Positions 1 to 8,777 of a DNA stretch of 64,000 nt are shown here, in pieces (within the stretch, counting starts at the first letter, position 1; every line of letters starts with the position of its first letter). The notes under the pieces were generated by a model. It saw only the letters and a list, made by a program, of their open reading frames with translations, made no database searches and was not told the DNA's origin. The translations under genes were made by a program, and so were the position numbers. The stretch is from Paraburkholderia tropica (GTDB taxonomy: Bacteria; Pseudomonadota; Gammaproteobacteria; Burkholderiales; Burkholderiaceae). The DNA is taken from NCBI RefSeq assembly GCF_900109265.1, contig NZ_FNZM01000014.1, positions 124,001 through 188,000 of the forward strand, read 5' to 3'.

Positions 1-489
1 TGGCACACGATCACCAACGGCGCGGCGTTCGGTACGGACTACTACACGCGCGCGGCGGTTGCCAAGTCGAACATCCTGGTCAACAAGAGCAACGAGACCA
101 AATACTTCTATCTGGACGCCGACGCGAGCGGCCAGCGCCTGAATGGCGCGCATGCCTACACGGTCACGTTTCCGAAGGGCAAGCTGCCGCCGGTGAAGGG
201 ATTCTGGTCGCTCACGCTGTACAACGAGCATCACTTCTTCTCGCCGAACGACATCAAGCGCTATTCGGTGGGCACGAAGAACAAGGACCTCAAGCTCAAC
301 GAAGATGGCTCGCTCACGATCTACATCCAGAGCGCGCCGCCCGAAGGCGACAAGCGCGCGAACTGGCTGCCGGCTCCCGCCGGTCAGGACTTCTCGCTGT
401 ACGTGCGTGCCTACTGGCCCGAGCCCGCGGCGCTCGACGGGTCGTGGACGCCGCCGCCGGTGCGCGCCACCAGCGCCACGAATCCGTAA
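1..489 (+). CDS. DUF1254/DUF1214 protein, C-terminal part (5' end outside window)
   Basis: The frame is open from the first base and ends at TAA 487-489, giving the last 162 residues of a protein that starts upstream. The visible part carries the features of a DUF1214 domain: a stretch reading KGFWSLTLYNEHHFF and later PAPAGQDFSLYVRAYWPEP, where the final W-P-x-P near the C-terminus is typical. DUF1254/DUF1214 proteins are mostly exported proteins of unknown biochemical role. The next gene, 20 bp downstream on the same strand, is a second member of the same family, so the two probably form an operon by tandem duplication. Function beyond the domain name cannot be assigned. Confidence 0.8.
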   Translation, partial: WHTITNGAAFGTDYYTRAAVAKSNILVNKSNETKYFYLDADASGQRLNGAHAYTVTFPKGKLPPVKGFWSLTLYNEHHFFSPNDIKRYSVGTKNKDLKLNEDGSLTIYIQSAPPEGDKRANWLPAPAGQDFSLYVRAYWPEPAALDGSWTPPPVRATSATNP

Positions 490-509
490 TCGGCGCACGG
501 AGGAGACGG

Positions 510-2051
510 ATGACGACCTTGAACACTTCCCTGCGCGGTCTCGCGCTCGCGGTTGCGCTGGCGACGCCCTGCATGACGTGGGCGCAAGCCGCGCCTGACA
601 CGGCACCGGACGCCGCACCTGTCGCCGCGCGCTATGGCGAACTCGCGAATCTGCCGTTCCCCGGCGGCTTTCCGGCGCCCCAATCGGTCCAGACGCTGCA
701 AGACGAATGGCTGTTCCAGCGCGCGGTCCAGACGTATATCTGGGCCATTCCCGCGCTCAACGTGTACGCGATGAAGGAAGGCTCGGAACGCAAGTTCGGC
801 ACGGGTTACAACGTGCTGCCGATCTTCAAGGAACGGCTCGACGCGCGCACGCAGATCACCACGCCGAATTCGGACGTAATCTACGCGCTCGGCTATCTCG
901 ACGTGGGCAAGGACGGCCCGATGGTGATCGAGGTGCCGCCCGGCCTGCAAGGCATTCTCGACGACTTCTTCCAGCGCCCGATCTGCGGGCCGAAGCTCGA
1001 AGGCCATGTGATGTGCGGCGACGTCGGCCTGCCCGGTCCCGACAAGGGCAAGGGCGGCAAATATCTCGTGCTGCCGCCGGGTTACGACGGCCCGGTTCCC
1101 GAGGGCTATTACGTCTATCGCTCGCGCACGAACGGCGTGTTCGTGTTCTGGCGCGGCTTCTTCAAGAATCCGAAAGCACTCGCGCAACCGGTCGGCGTGC
1201 TGGAGCAGACGAAGATCTATCCGCTCGGTCAGCAGGCGAATGCGAAACCCATGCAGTTTCCCGACGCGTCGGGCGTGCCCATCAACATGCTGTATCCGAC
1301 CGATGGCAGCGCGTTCGACATGCTCTCGCGTTTCATCGACAGCGAGTATCCCGATCCCGCCGACATGGAAATGCGCGGCATGGCCGCGAGTCTCGGCATC
1401 GTCAAGGGGCAGCCGTTCAAGCCGGACCCGCGCACGCGCAAGATCCTCGACGACGCCGCGCGCACGGCCGCGAAGATGGCGCGCGTGATTGCCGTCGCGC
1501 CGCCCGCGAACACCTATGCGCAGAAGTGGTATCCGGACCGGCAGTGGCTCAACGTGTTTCCGGGCAATGCGGAATTCACGTCGCCGACCTTCAACTACAT
1601 CGACATTCGCACTGGCTTCTTCACCTACGCGTACTCGGCAAGCCCGGGCATGGCCGTCAGCATGGTGAACGTGGGCGCGAAATATCCCACGGCGTTCAAG
1701 GACGCGCAGGGCCGTTTCCTGACGGGCGAGCACACCTACAAGCTGCATCTGCCTGCGGGCATTCCGGCGCATATCTTCTGGTCGGTCGCGGCCTACGACG
1801 CGTGGAGCGCGTCGGGATTGCAGAACGGCCAGGCGTTCCCGTCGATCAACACGATGGACGAGCCCGCGAAGAACGCCGATGGTTCGATCGACATCGTGTT
1901 CGGACCGAAGCAGCCCGCCGACGTCAATGTGAAGAACTACATCCGCACGCTGCCGGACAAGGGCTTTTTCGTGATCCTGCGTTTGTATGGCCCGACGCAG
2001 CCGTTCTTCGACAAGACCTGGAAGCCCGGCGACATCGAACGCATCGACTGA
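510..2051 (+). CDS. DUF1254 domain-containing exported protein
   Basis: A 513-residue protein. The ATG at 510 is chosen because AGGAG lies at 501-505 and because it opens a clean signal peptide (basic start, hydrophobic ALAVALATP, cleavage near AWAQ-A type sequence around residue 27). The in-frame upstream ATG at 444 would lie inside the preceding gene and add a polar leader. The mature part holds an N-terminal DUF1254 region (YIWAIPALNVYAMKEG, followed by TTPNSDVIYALGYLDV) and a C-terminal DUF1214 region (FFVILRLYGPTQPFFDKTW). It follows a partial paralogue by 20 bp and is closed by a strong terminator. The family is probably periplasmic; its reaction is unknown. Confidence 0.85.
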   Translation: MTTLNTSLRGLALAVALATPCMTWAQAAPDTAPDAAPVAARYGELANLPFPGGFPAPQSVQTLQDEWLFQRAVQTYIWAIPALNVYAMKEGSERKFGTGYNVLPIFKERLDARTQITTPNSDVIYALGYLDVGKDGPMVIEVPPGLQGILDDFFQRPICGPKLEGHVMCGDVGLPGPDKGKGGKYLVLPPGYDGPVPEGYYVYRSRTNGVFVFWRGFFKNPKALAQPVGVLEQTKIYPLGQQANAKPMQFPDASGVPINMLYPTDGSAFDMLSRFIDSEYPDPADMEMRGMAASLGIVKGQPFKPDPRTRKILDDAARTAAKMARVIAVAPPANTYAQKWYPDRQWLNVFPGNAEFTSPTFNYIDIRTGFFTYAYSASPGMAVSMVNVGAKYPTAFKDAQGRFLTGEHTYKLHLPAGIPAHIFWSVAAYDAWSASGLQNGQAFPSINTMDEPAKNADGSIDIVFGPKQPADVNVKNYIRTLPDKGFFVILRLYGPTQPFFDKTWKPGDIERID

Positions 2052-2071
2052 ATCGATAAACCCAGCATAAG

Positions 2072-2097
2072 AAAAGCGGCCCGCAAGGGCCGCTTTT
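2072..2097. terminator. Bidirectional intrinsic terminator between DUF1254 gene and porin
   Basis: A perfect 11-bp inverted repeat (AAAAGCGGCCC at 2072-2082, GGGCCGCTTTT at 2087-2097) with a 4-nt GCAA loop. The A and T ends provide a short U tract on either strand. It sits between two convergent genes, so it can serve both. Confidence 0.9.
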
Positions 2098-2119
2098 GCC
2101 TTTAACGGAGTGAAGCGGT

Positions 2120-3241
2120 TTAGAAGCGATGCGTCATGCCGACCGCGCCCATCGCCTGCTTGGTGCCGCCTTCGGTCACGCTCACGCCCGGCCAGCTCAC
2201 CGTGGCCGTGCCGTTGTTCTTGAAATAGCCCGCGCGCGCATACAGGCTCGTACGCTTCGAAATCCAGTGATCGATGCCGATCTGGAAACCCGGCGTGTTG
2301 TCGTGCGCGCCGCGCACGTTGCGATAGAGCGCAGCAAGCTGGATTTCGTCGATGGAGGTGGCCTGAATCGTCGCGCCCACTTCGGCGATGCTCATCGAGT
2401 GGGCGGAGCCGAACCGCGCGGTGAACGAACCCGGCGCAGGTTCGCCCTTCGGCCGGTTATACGAGTAGTTCGCCTGCAGATTGACCGGGCCGATTCGATA
2501 CGCGAGCGCGGCAACGAAGTGCTCGGTGTTCATCAGGTCGATCGAGGCGGGCAGCGATGCGTAGCGCGCCGTGCCGCTGTGCTGGTAGACGTACGCGAGC
2601 CCCGCGTAGAGCCCGCCGCCCGTGAAGTTCACGCCGAGGTTCAGCGTATTGCCGAACGTCGACGGCACCGGTTGCGTGACCGTTTCCGAAAAACCGTACA
2701 TGGTGTAGAGCTGCACGCCGCCGATCCGCGGCGTCTGATAAAGCACGGAGTTGCTCAGGCGCGCCGAGTCGTACTGCGTCGACAGCGTGTTGCGATCGAC
2801 GGCCAGCACGTAGGACGCGAATGGCGAGAGCCCTTCGTTGACCTTGAACGGATCGGTCGGATACACCACGCGGAAGCTCGAATCGTACTGACGGCCGAAC
2901 GAGAGCGAGCCGTATTTTTCGTGCTTCAGGCCCACCCATGCCTGGCGGAAGAAGAGCTTGCTGGTGTCGGCGTAGAGTCCACCGTTGTTGAGGTTGAAGC
3001 CCGTTTCCACGTTGAACTGCGCAATCAGGCCGCCGCCCAGATCCTCGGTGCCTTTCAGGCCGAACAGCGAACTCGTCGAGCCGCCGCTTTTGAGCGCGAC
3101 GGTGTTCTTGCCATCGTTGCTCAGGTACTGCATGTAGGTATCGGCGACGCCGTACAGCGTCACGCCCGATTCGGCGGCCGCCGCGCCGCTTGCCGCCACT
3201 GCGAGAGCAATCCCACACCACCCATGCCTGCGCACGCGCAT
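2120..3241 (-). CDS. Gram-negative general porin (outer membrane trimeric beta-barrel)
   Basis: A 373-residue outer-membrane porin of the Burkholderiales OmpC-like family. The signal peptide (RHGWCGIALAVAASGAAAA) is followed by the diagnostic start of the mature protein, SGVTLYGVADTYMQY. Alternating aromatic and polar strands continue to a C-terminal GMTHRF, where the terminal Phe is the usual barrel-assembly signal. FGRQYDSSF is also typical. The ATG at 3241 has a good ribosome site (AGAGGAG, about 6 nt upstream on the minus strand). It would allow passive diffusion of small hydrophilic solutes. The preceding AT-rich 50 bp (3245-3300) probably holds its promoter. Substrate preference cannot be read from the sequence. 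Confidence 0.93.
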   Translation of the reverse strand: MRVRRHGWCGIALAVAASGAAAAESGVTLYGVADTYMQYLSNDGKNTVALKSGGSTSSLFGLKGTEDLGGGLIAQFNVETGFNLNNGGLYADTSKLFFRQAWVGLKHEKYGSLSFGRQYDSSFRVVYPTDPFKVNEGLSPFASYVLAVDRNTLSTQYDSARLSNSVLYQTPRIGGVQLYTMYGFSETVTQPVPSTFGNTLNLGVNFTGGGLYAGLAYVYQHSGTARYASLPASIDLMNTEHFVAALAYRIGPVNLQANYSYNRPKGEPAPGSFTARFGSAHSMSIAEVGATIQATSIDEIQLAALYRNVRGAHDNTPGFQIGIDHWISKRTSLYARAGYFKNNGTATVSWPGVSVTEGGTKQAMGAVGMTHRF

Positions 3242-3365
3242 GTCTGTCTCCTCTTTATTTATGTAAGCATCATGAAATTAGAATGACCGTGCTAATTAAA
3301 GGGGCATCGAAATTAGCTGTCCACTGCATTCTTTTCATGAGGAGATTGCAAAGCGTGCATGAGAA

Positions 3366-3385
3366 AGACGCACCGGTGTGCGTCT
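3366..3385 (-). terminator. Possible terminator downstream of the MocR-type gene
   Basis: An 8-bp inverted repeat (AGACGCAC / GTGCGTCT, 4-nt loop). Read on the minus strand it is followed by TTTCTC, a weak U-rich tail. A longer 10-bp stem (3483-3492 with 3507-3516, CTGTGGCGCG / CGCGCCACAG) lies nearer the stop codon but lacks a U tract. Either could end the minus-strand transcript; confidence is low. Confidence 0.35.
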
Positions 3386-3522
3386 GCGGCCGGGAGCACA
3401 TCCTGGCGTGAGGTGCAGGGCGAGGAAGACAGGCGCGGCATCCAAAGCCGGCGCATACATCGCGCGCGGGGGAGCGCTTTGCCTGTGGCGCGCTGGCCGC
3501 GACCCGCGCGCCACAGATGGCG

Positions 3523-4950
3523 TTAGACGATCACCTGCGATTGCGCCGAGCGGTTGCTCGCGAGCAGCGTGGAGAGACGGCGCAGCGCGGCCTGAAGCTG
3601 GCTGCGGTCGGCGGTGGCGCCCAGCGAGATGCGGATCGCGTTCGCCGTGCCGGGGCCTTGCTCGAACGCCGTGGACGGCGCGACCGCGAGGCCCTCGATG
3701 TTGGCCGCCGCCGCGAGATCGCGCGCCTGCCAGTAGCTCGGCAGCGCGTACCAGAGATGAATGCCTGCGCCCGCCGACGAGCCCAGCGTCTGCGCGGCCA
3801 TGCGCTGGCGTTCGTGCGCCTCGGCGCGCACGCCGTCGAAGATGCGCGCGGCCGTGCCGTCGGCGATCCACTGCATCGCGAGCGCGTTCGTCAGCGGTGC
3901 GGCCATCAGCGAAAACGTGCGCAGCGCGGCCAGGAAGCGCGCGTGCGACGCCACGTCGGGCATCACGAGGAAGGCCGTGCGCAGACCGGGCGAGAGCGTT
4001 TTCGAGAGCGTCGAGAGATAGCAGACCTGCGACGGCGCGAGGCGCGCGAGCGGTGGCGGGGCGTCCGGGGCGAAGCGCCAGTAGGGATCGTCCTCGACGA
4101 TGCGCACGTCGTAGCGCGCCGCCACGCGCAGGATCTCGCGGCGGCGCGACTCGGGCATGGTCGCGGCCGTGGGATTCTGCAAGGTCGGATTGAGATACAG
4201 CAGACGCGCGCCGTGCGAGCGGCAGGCGGCTTCGAGCGCGTCGGGGCGCATGCCGTCGGCGTCGGTGTCGATGGCTTCGAGGCGGCGCCCGAGTTGCGCG
4301 ACGGCGTGCGGCAAGCCCGGATAGAGCAGCGGCTCGGCGAGGATCGTGTCGCTGGGCGAGGTGAACGCGACGAGCAGCGCCGCCAGCGCGGCCTGCGCGC
4401 CGGGGCAGACGGCCACGCGCGCGGGATCGACCGGCCCGAGCGCCGGCGCGAGCCAGTTGGCGGCCGCCGTGCAGTCGGCCGCGCCGCCGCCGCCGACGTG
4501 ATAGGTCATCAGCAGGTCGGCGTCGCTGCGCAGCAGCAGGCGCGACAGCCCTTCGCGCAGCAGCGCGTTGGTGTCGATGCCCACGGGCGGCGGCGGAATG
4601 TTCATGCTCAGATCCACCCGCTGCGCAAGCTCCGCGCGCGGCGCGGACACGAAGGTGCCGAGCGGCCCGCGCGCCTCGATCAGCCCGCGCCGCCGCGCCT
4701 CGTTGAACGCGCGCGTGATCGTGGTGAGATCGACGCCGAGCAGATTCGCCAGCACGCGCTGCGCGGGCACGCGGTCGCCGGGCGCGAGCGTGCCGTCGGC
4801 CACGGCGCGCTCGATGAAGTCGACGAGCTGCACATAGCGCGGGCCGCTGCCGCGCGCGAGCGCCGACGCCCACGGCGAGGCGGCGGTATCGGTATCCGGG
4901 TTGGAATCGGCGTCGTTCCGGGTGGATTGCGTCATTGGGCCTTGCGTCAT
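3523..4950 (-). CDS. MocR/PdxR-type regulator (GntR HTH fused to PLP aminotransferase domain)
   Basis: About 475 residues. The N-terminal third is a winged-helix GntR domain (YVQLVDFIERAV, then DRVPAQRVLANLLGVDLTTITRAFNEARRRGLIEARGPLGTFV in pieces). The rest is a fold-type I aminotransferase domain with an N-P-T-x-x-N-P-T motif and the PLP lysine in TLSKTLSPGLR. MocR proteins are DNA-binding regulators that use PLP as an effector and often repress or activate a divergent gene. The start is uncertain: ATG 4950 gives MTQGPMTQS, ATG 4935 begins at the second Met and has AAGG a few bases upstream; a longer frame to 5199 runs through the intergenic region and is unlikely. The divergent gene is cyoA, so control of the quinol oxidase operon or of itself is plausible but not proven. 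Confidence 0.88.
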   Translation of the reverse strand: MTQGPMTQSTRNDADSNPDTDTAASPWASALARGSGPRYVQLVDFIERAVADGTLAPGDRVPAQRVLANLLGVDLTTITRAFNEARRRGLIEARGPLGTFVSAPRAELAQRVDLSMNIPPPPVGIDTNALLREGLSRLLLRSDADLLMTYHVGGGGAADCTAAANWLAPALGPVDPARVAVCPGAQAALAALLVAFTSPSDTILAEPLLYPGLPHAVAQLGRRLEAIDTDADGMRPDALEAACRSHGARLLYLNPTLQNPTAATMPESRRREILRVAARYDVRIVEDDPYWRFAPDAPPPLARLAPSQVCYLSTLSKTLSPGLRTAFLVMPDVASHARFLAALRTFSLMAAPLTNALAMQWIADGTAARIFDGVRAEAHERQRMAAQTLGSSAGAGIHLWYALPSYWQARDLAAAANIEGLAVAPSTAFEQGPGTANAIRISLGATADRSQLQAALRRLSTLLASNRSAQSQVIV

Positions 4951-4958
4951 CCTGCCGC

Positions 4959-5032
4959 ACATGTATGTGTCATGTCTTACTCTAGCATGCGGACACGAAT
5001 CGCGTAAATCCATACATATGGTGCATGTATGG
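4959..5032. promoter_or_regulatory. Repeated ATGTATG boxes between mocR-type gene and cyoA
   Basis: Three copies of one 7-mer: ATGTATG at 4961-4967 and 5025-5031 in direct orientation and CATACAT at 5011-5017 inverted. The last two form a CCATACAT-N7-ATGTATGG palindrome (5010-5032). MocR regulators bind repeated boxes upstream of their own genes, so these are candidate operator sites in the shared promoter region. This is inference from position and repetition. Confidence 0.5.
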
Positions 5033-5126
5033 CCACTGCCGCGGCGGAGCCTGACCAAAGCGGCGGGGCATTCCGGGCACGCGCTGTATCGACGGGTTTG
5101 CGCGTTCGTCAACCCTGGAACCCGAC

Positions 5127-6155
5127 ATGCGCCAAACCCTTTCTCGAAGAGGACCGTCCTTTGAAGGCGGCCCGCCGCAGCCACACTCCACCCACTCATC
5201 CCGTTTTCACCCCCGCATAAGCAGGCCGTTACGCGCCGCCGCGACCTTTGCCGCGAGCGGCGCGCTGGCGCTGCTCGGCGGCTGCAGCTCCGTGCTGATG
5301 GACCCGAAAGGCGACATCGGCGTGCAGGAAAAGAACCTGATCCTGATCGCCCTCGGCTTGATGCTGCTGGTGGTGATACCCGTGATCGCGCTCACGCTGT
5401 GGTTTGCGTGGCGCTACCGCGCGTCCAACACGGGCGCGACCTACGCGCCGAAGTGGTCGCATTCGACCGCGATCGAAGTGGTCGTGTGGTCGATTCCCTG
5501 TGTGATCGTGCTCACGCTCGGCGTGCTGATCTGGCGCACGACGCACTCGCTCGATCCGTACAAGCCGATCGAATCGCAGACCAAGCCGATCCGCGTCGAC
5601 GTCGTCGCGCTCAACTGGAAGTGGCTGTTCATCTATCCCGATTACGGTGTCGCGTCCGTGAACCAGCTGGCGATTCCGGTGGACACGCCCGTGTCGTTCC
5701 GTCTGACCGCCGAGTCGCTGATGAACTCGTTCTTCATTCCGCAACTGGGCAGCCAGGTCTATGCGATGTCGGGCATGGAAACGAAGCTGCATCTGATCGC
5801 GAACGAACCCGGCGTCTACGCGGGCCGTTCGGCGGCCTTCAGCGGACCGGGCTTCTCCGACATGCACTTCGACACGCTCGCCACCAGCCGCGCCGATTTC
5901 GACGCGTGGATCGCCCGCGCCCAGGCCTCGCCCGCGATGCTGAGCCGCGGCGCGTACGAGCGCCTCGCGATCCCCGGCGAAAAGACCCCCGTGACGCTCT
6001 ATTCGAACGTCGCGCCGGGTCTGTTCGAAGGCGTCGTCGACAAATACATGCGCGACGTTCACGGCAACCCGATTTGCGGCACCGGCGCGAACGTGCCGGC
6101 GCTCACCCTCGAACGCAGCGGCGCGCGCGCGCCCGCCATCCTGGCAGCGGAGTAA
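5127..6155 (+). CDS. cyoA: Cytochrome o ubiquinol oxidase subunit II
   Basis: A 342-residue lipoprotein subunit of the bo3 quinol oxidase. An unusually long polar leader of about 35 residues precedes a hydrophobic stretch ending in a lipobox (LLGGC, Cys near residue 53). Two transmembrane helices follow (LILIALGLMLLVVIPVIAL and IEVVVWSIPCVIVLTLGVLIW), then a periplasmic cupredoxin domain with the subunit II hallmark WKWLFIYPDYGVASVN and a C-terminal COX-aromatic-rich region. The CuA ligands are absent, as expected for a quinol rather than a cytochrome c oxidase. It opens the cyoABCD operon. The start may be further downstream, since no strong ribosome site precedes ATG 5127 (GGAA about 9 nt upstream). 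Confidence 0.93.
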   Translation: MRQTLSRRGPSFEGGPPQPHSTHSSRFHPRISRPLRAAATFAASGALALLGGCSSVLMDPKGDIGVQEKNLILIALGLMLLVVIPVIALTLWFAWRYRASNTGATYAPKWSHSTAIEVVVWSIPCVIVLTLGVLIWRTTHSLDPYKPIESQTKPIRVDVVALNWKWLFIYPDYGVASVNQLAIPVDTPVSFRLTAESLMNSFFIPQLGSQVYAMSGMETKLHLIANEPGVYAGRSAAFSGPGFSDMHFDTLATSRADFDAWIARAQASPAMLSRGAYERLAIPGEKTPVTLYSNVAPGLFEGVVDKYMRDVHGNPICGTGANVPALTLERSGARAPAILAAE

Positions 6156-6161
6156 TCACAC

Positions 6162-8153
6162 ATGTTCGGAAAACTCACGCTCGATGCCGTACCCTGGCAC
6201 GAGCCGATCATCATGGGCACCGGCGCCGTCGTGGCGCTCGGCGGCCTGCTCCTGCTCGCCGCGATCACGCTCGCGGGGAAGTGGGGCTATCTGTGGCGCG
6301 AGTGGATCACCTCGGTCGATCACAAGCGCATCGGCGTCATGTACATCATTCTCGCGATCGTGATGCTGCTGCGCGGTTTCGCCGACGCGATCATGATGCG
6401 CGCGCAACAGGCGCTCGCATACGGCGACGCGGCCGGCTATCTGCCGCCGCATCACTACGACCAGATCTTCACGGCGCACGGCGTCATCATGATCTTCTTC
6501 GTGGCCACGCCGCTGATTCTCGGACTGATGAACGTGGTCGTGCCGCTGCAGATCGGCGCGCGCGACGTCGCGTATCCGTTCGTGAATTCGCTGTCGTTCT
6601 GGCTCTCGGTCGTAGGCGCGATTCTCGTGATGGTCTCGATGTTCGTCGGTGACTTCGCGGCGACGGGCTGGGTAGCGTATCCGCCGCTCTCCGAGCTTGG
6701 CTACAGTCCGACGGTGGGGATGGACTACTACATCTGGTCGTTGCAGGTGTCGGGTCTGGGCACGACGCTCTCGGGCATCAACTTCATCGTGACGATCCTG
6801 CGCATGCGTGCGCCGGGCATGAAGCTCATGATGATGCCGGTGTTCGTGTGGACCGCGCTCATCACCAACATCCTGATCGTCGCGGTGTTTCCGGTGCTCA
6901 CCGGCACGCTCGCGCTGCTCACGATGGACCGCTATCTCGACATGCACTTCTTCACGAACGAGCTTGGCGGCAACGCGATGATGTACATCAACCTGATCTG
7001 GGTGTGGGGCCATCCCGAGGTGTACATCCTGATCCTGCCCGCGTTCGGTGCGTATTCGGAAATCATCGCGACGTTCTCGGGCAAGCCGCTGTTCGGCTAC
7101 AAGTCGATGGTGTACGCGACGTCCTCGATCGGCATTCTCTCGTTCTTCGTGTGGCTGCATCACTTCTTCACGATGGGCTCGGGCGCGAACGTGAACGCGT
7201 TCTTCGGCATCATGACCACGGTGATCTCGATCCCGACCGGCGTGAAGCTGTTCAACTGGCTGTTTACGATGTATCGCGGCCGCATCCGCTATCACAGCGC
7301 CACGCTCTGGACCATCGGCTTCATGGTGACGTTCGCCGTCGGCGGCATGACGGGCGTGCTGCTGGCCGTGCCGGGCGCGGACTTCGTGCTGCACAACTCG
7401 CTGTTCCTCGTCGCGCACTTTCATAACGTGATCATCGGCGGCGTGGTGTTCGGCTGCCTCGCGGGCATCAGCTTCTGGTTCCCGAAGGTGTTCGGCTTCA
7501 CGCTCAACGAGTTCTGGGGCAAGGTCTCGTTCTGGTGCTGGCTGATCGGTTACTGGCTCGCGTTCACGCCGCTCTACATCCTCGGCTTCGAAGGCATGAC
7601 GCGCCGCATGAACCACTACGAAGTGGCCTCGTGGCATCCGTGGCTCGTGGTGGCGCTGGTTGGCGCGGTGTTCGTCGGCCTCGGCATTCTCGCGCTGGTC
7701 GTGCAGATCTACGTGAGCATTCGCGACCGCGACCTGAACCGCGACGTCACCGGCGATCCGTGGGACGGCCGCAGCCTCGAATGGTCGACGTCGTCGCCCG
7801 CGCCGTTCTACAACTTCGCCGTGATGCCGAAGATCACCTCGATGGAACAGCACTGGGACAACAAGGAAGCGGGCACCGCGTACAAGCAGGCCGAGCACTA
7901 CGAAGACATCCACATGCCGCGCAATACGGGCGCGGGCTTCATCATCGCCGCGTTCAGCCTGCTGTTCGGCTTCGCCGCGGTGTGGCACATGTGGCCGTTC
8001 GCGGCGGCCGGGCTGATCGGCATGATCGTGACGTTCATCGTGCGCAGCTATGACCAGGACGTCGATTACTGGGTGCCGGCGGCGGAAGTCGCGCGCATCG
8101 AAAACGCGCGCTTCGCGCAGCTCGCGGAACTGGACATCAAGGAGGCTGCGTAA
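6162..8153 (+). CDS. cyoB: Cytochrome o ubiquinol oxidase subunit I
   Basis: A 663-residue haem-copper oxidase catalytic subunit. All key residues are visible and fall at the same numbers as in the E. coli enzyme: His106 (HGVIM) and His421 for the low-spin haem, His419 for the high-spin haem, and His284, His333 and His334 for CuB, with Tyr288 of WGHPEVY available for the His-Tyr cross-link. About 15 hydrophobic segments span the protein. It oxidises ubiquinol and pumps protons in the inner membrane. It starts 6 bp after cyoA and ends 3 bp before cyoC, so it is translated from one operon mRNA. Confidence 0.97.
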   Translation: MFGKLTLDAVPWHEPIIMGTGAVVALGGLLLLAAITLAGKWGYLWREWITSVDHKRIGVMYIILAIVMLLRGFADAIMMRAQQALAYGDAAGYLPPHHYDQIFTAHGVIMIFFVATPLILGLMNVVVPLQIGARDVAYPFVNSLSFWLSVVGAILVMVSMFVGDFAATGWVAYPPLSELGYSPTVGMDYYIWSLQVSGLGTTLSGINFIVTILRMRAPGMKLMMMPVFVWTALITNILIVAVFPVLTGTLALLTMDRYLDMHFFTNELGGNAMMYINLIWVWGHPEVYILILPAFGAYSEIIATFSGKPLFGYKSMVYATSSIGILSFFVWLHHFFTMGSGANVNAFFGIMTTVISIPTGVKLFNWLFTMYRGRIRYHSATLWTIGFMVTFAVGGMTGVLLAVPGADFVLHNSLFLVAHFHNVIIGGVVFGCLAGISFWFPKVFGFTLNEFWGKVSFWCWLIGYWLAFTPLYILGFEGMTRRMNHYEVASWHPWLVVALVGAVFVGLGILALVVQIYVSIRDRDLNRDVTGDPWDGRSLEWSTSSPAPFYNFAVMPKITSMEQHWDNKEAGTAYKQAEHYEDIHMPRNTGAGFIIAAFSLLFGFAAVWHMWPFAAAGLIGMIVTFIVRSYDQDVDYWVPAAEVARIENARFAQLAELDIKEAA

Positions 8154-8156
8154 GTC

Positions 8157-8777
8157 ATGGCGCACGCTGCAACTACACCTCACGCTCAGGGACATGAGCA
8201 CGGGCACGATCACGGCCACAGCGACAACACCAAGACGACGCTGGGTTTCTGGATCTACCTGATGAGCGACTGCCTCATCTTCGCAACGCTGTTCGCCACC
8301 TTCGGCGTGCTGGCGAACGCGACGGCAGGCGGACCGGGCGCGAAGGAACTGTTCGAACTGCCGTACGTGCTCGGCGAAACGCTGCTGCTGCTCGCGAGCA
8401 GCGTGACGTTCGGCATGGCGATGCTCAACCTGCACGCAGGCAAGCGCGCGCAGGTGATCGTGTGGCTCGCGATTACATTCGCGTTCGGCGCGGGCTTCGT
8501 CGGCATGGAAGTGAACGAGTTCGCGAAGCTCGTCGCCGATGGCGCGGGTCCGCATACGAGCGCGTATCTCTCGGCGTATTTCACGCTGGTCGGCACGCAC
8601 GGTCTGCACGTGACGGCGGGTCTGCTGTGGATCGCGATCATGATGCATCAGACCTTCAAGTTCGGTCTGACCGATACGATCCAGCGCCGTCTTGCATGCC
8701 TGAGCCTCTTTTGGCACTTTCTCGATCTCGTGTGGATCTGCGTGTTTACCTTTGTCTATCTGCGAGGTGTGCTGTGA
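8157..8777 (+). CDS. cyoC: Cytochrome o ubiquinol oxidase subunit III
   Basis: A 206-residue membrane protein with a His-rich N-terminus followed by five predicted helices, the usual number for CyoC. Typical stretches are FWIYLMSDCLIFATLFATF, GFVGMEVNEF and the end FWHFLDLVWICVFTFVYLRG. It is a structural, non-cofactor-binding subunit of the bo3 oxidase. It overlaps the next gene by 4 bp (GTGA), which indicates translational coupling. Confidence 0.96.
   Translation: MAHAATTPHAQGHEHGHDHGHSDNTKTTLGFWIYLMSDCLIFATLFATFGVLANATAGGPGAKELFELPYVLGETLLLLASSVTFGMAMLNLHAGKRAQVIVWLAITFAFGAGFVGMEVNEFAKLVADGAGPHTSAYLSAYFTLVGTHGLHVTAGLLWIAIMMHQTFKFGLTDTIQRRLACLSLFWHFLDLVWICVFTFVYLRGVL

Noticed and set aside
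4951..5199. 83-residue N-terminal extension of the MocR-type regulator
   Set aside because: It would cross the intergenic repeats and overlap the divergent cyoA start; the GntR domain begins properly after ATG 4950 or 4935.
6156..8717. An 853-codon open frame antisense to cyoB and cyoC
   Set aside because: Low-complexity Arg/His/Glu protein with no family features; cyoB has every catalytic residue on the opposite strand.
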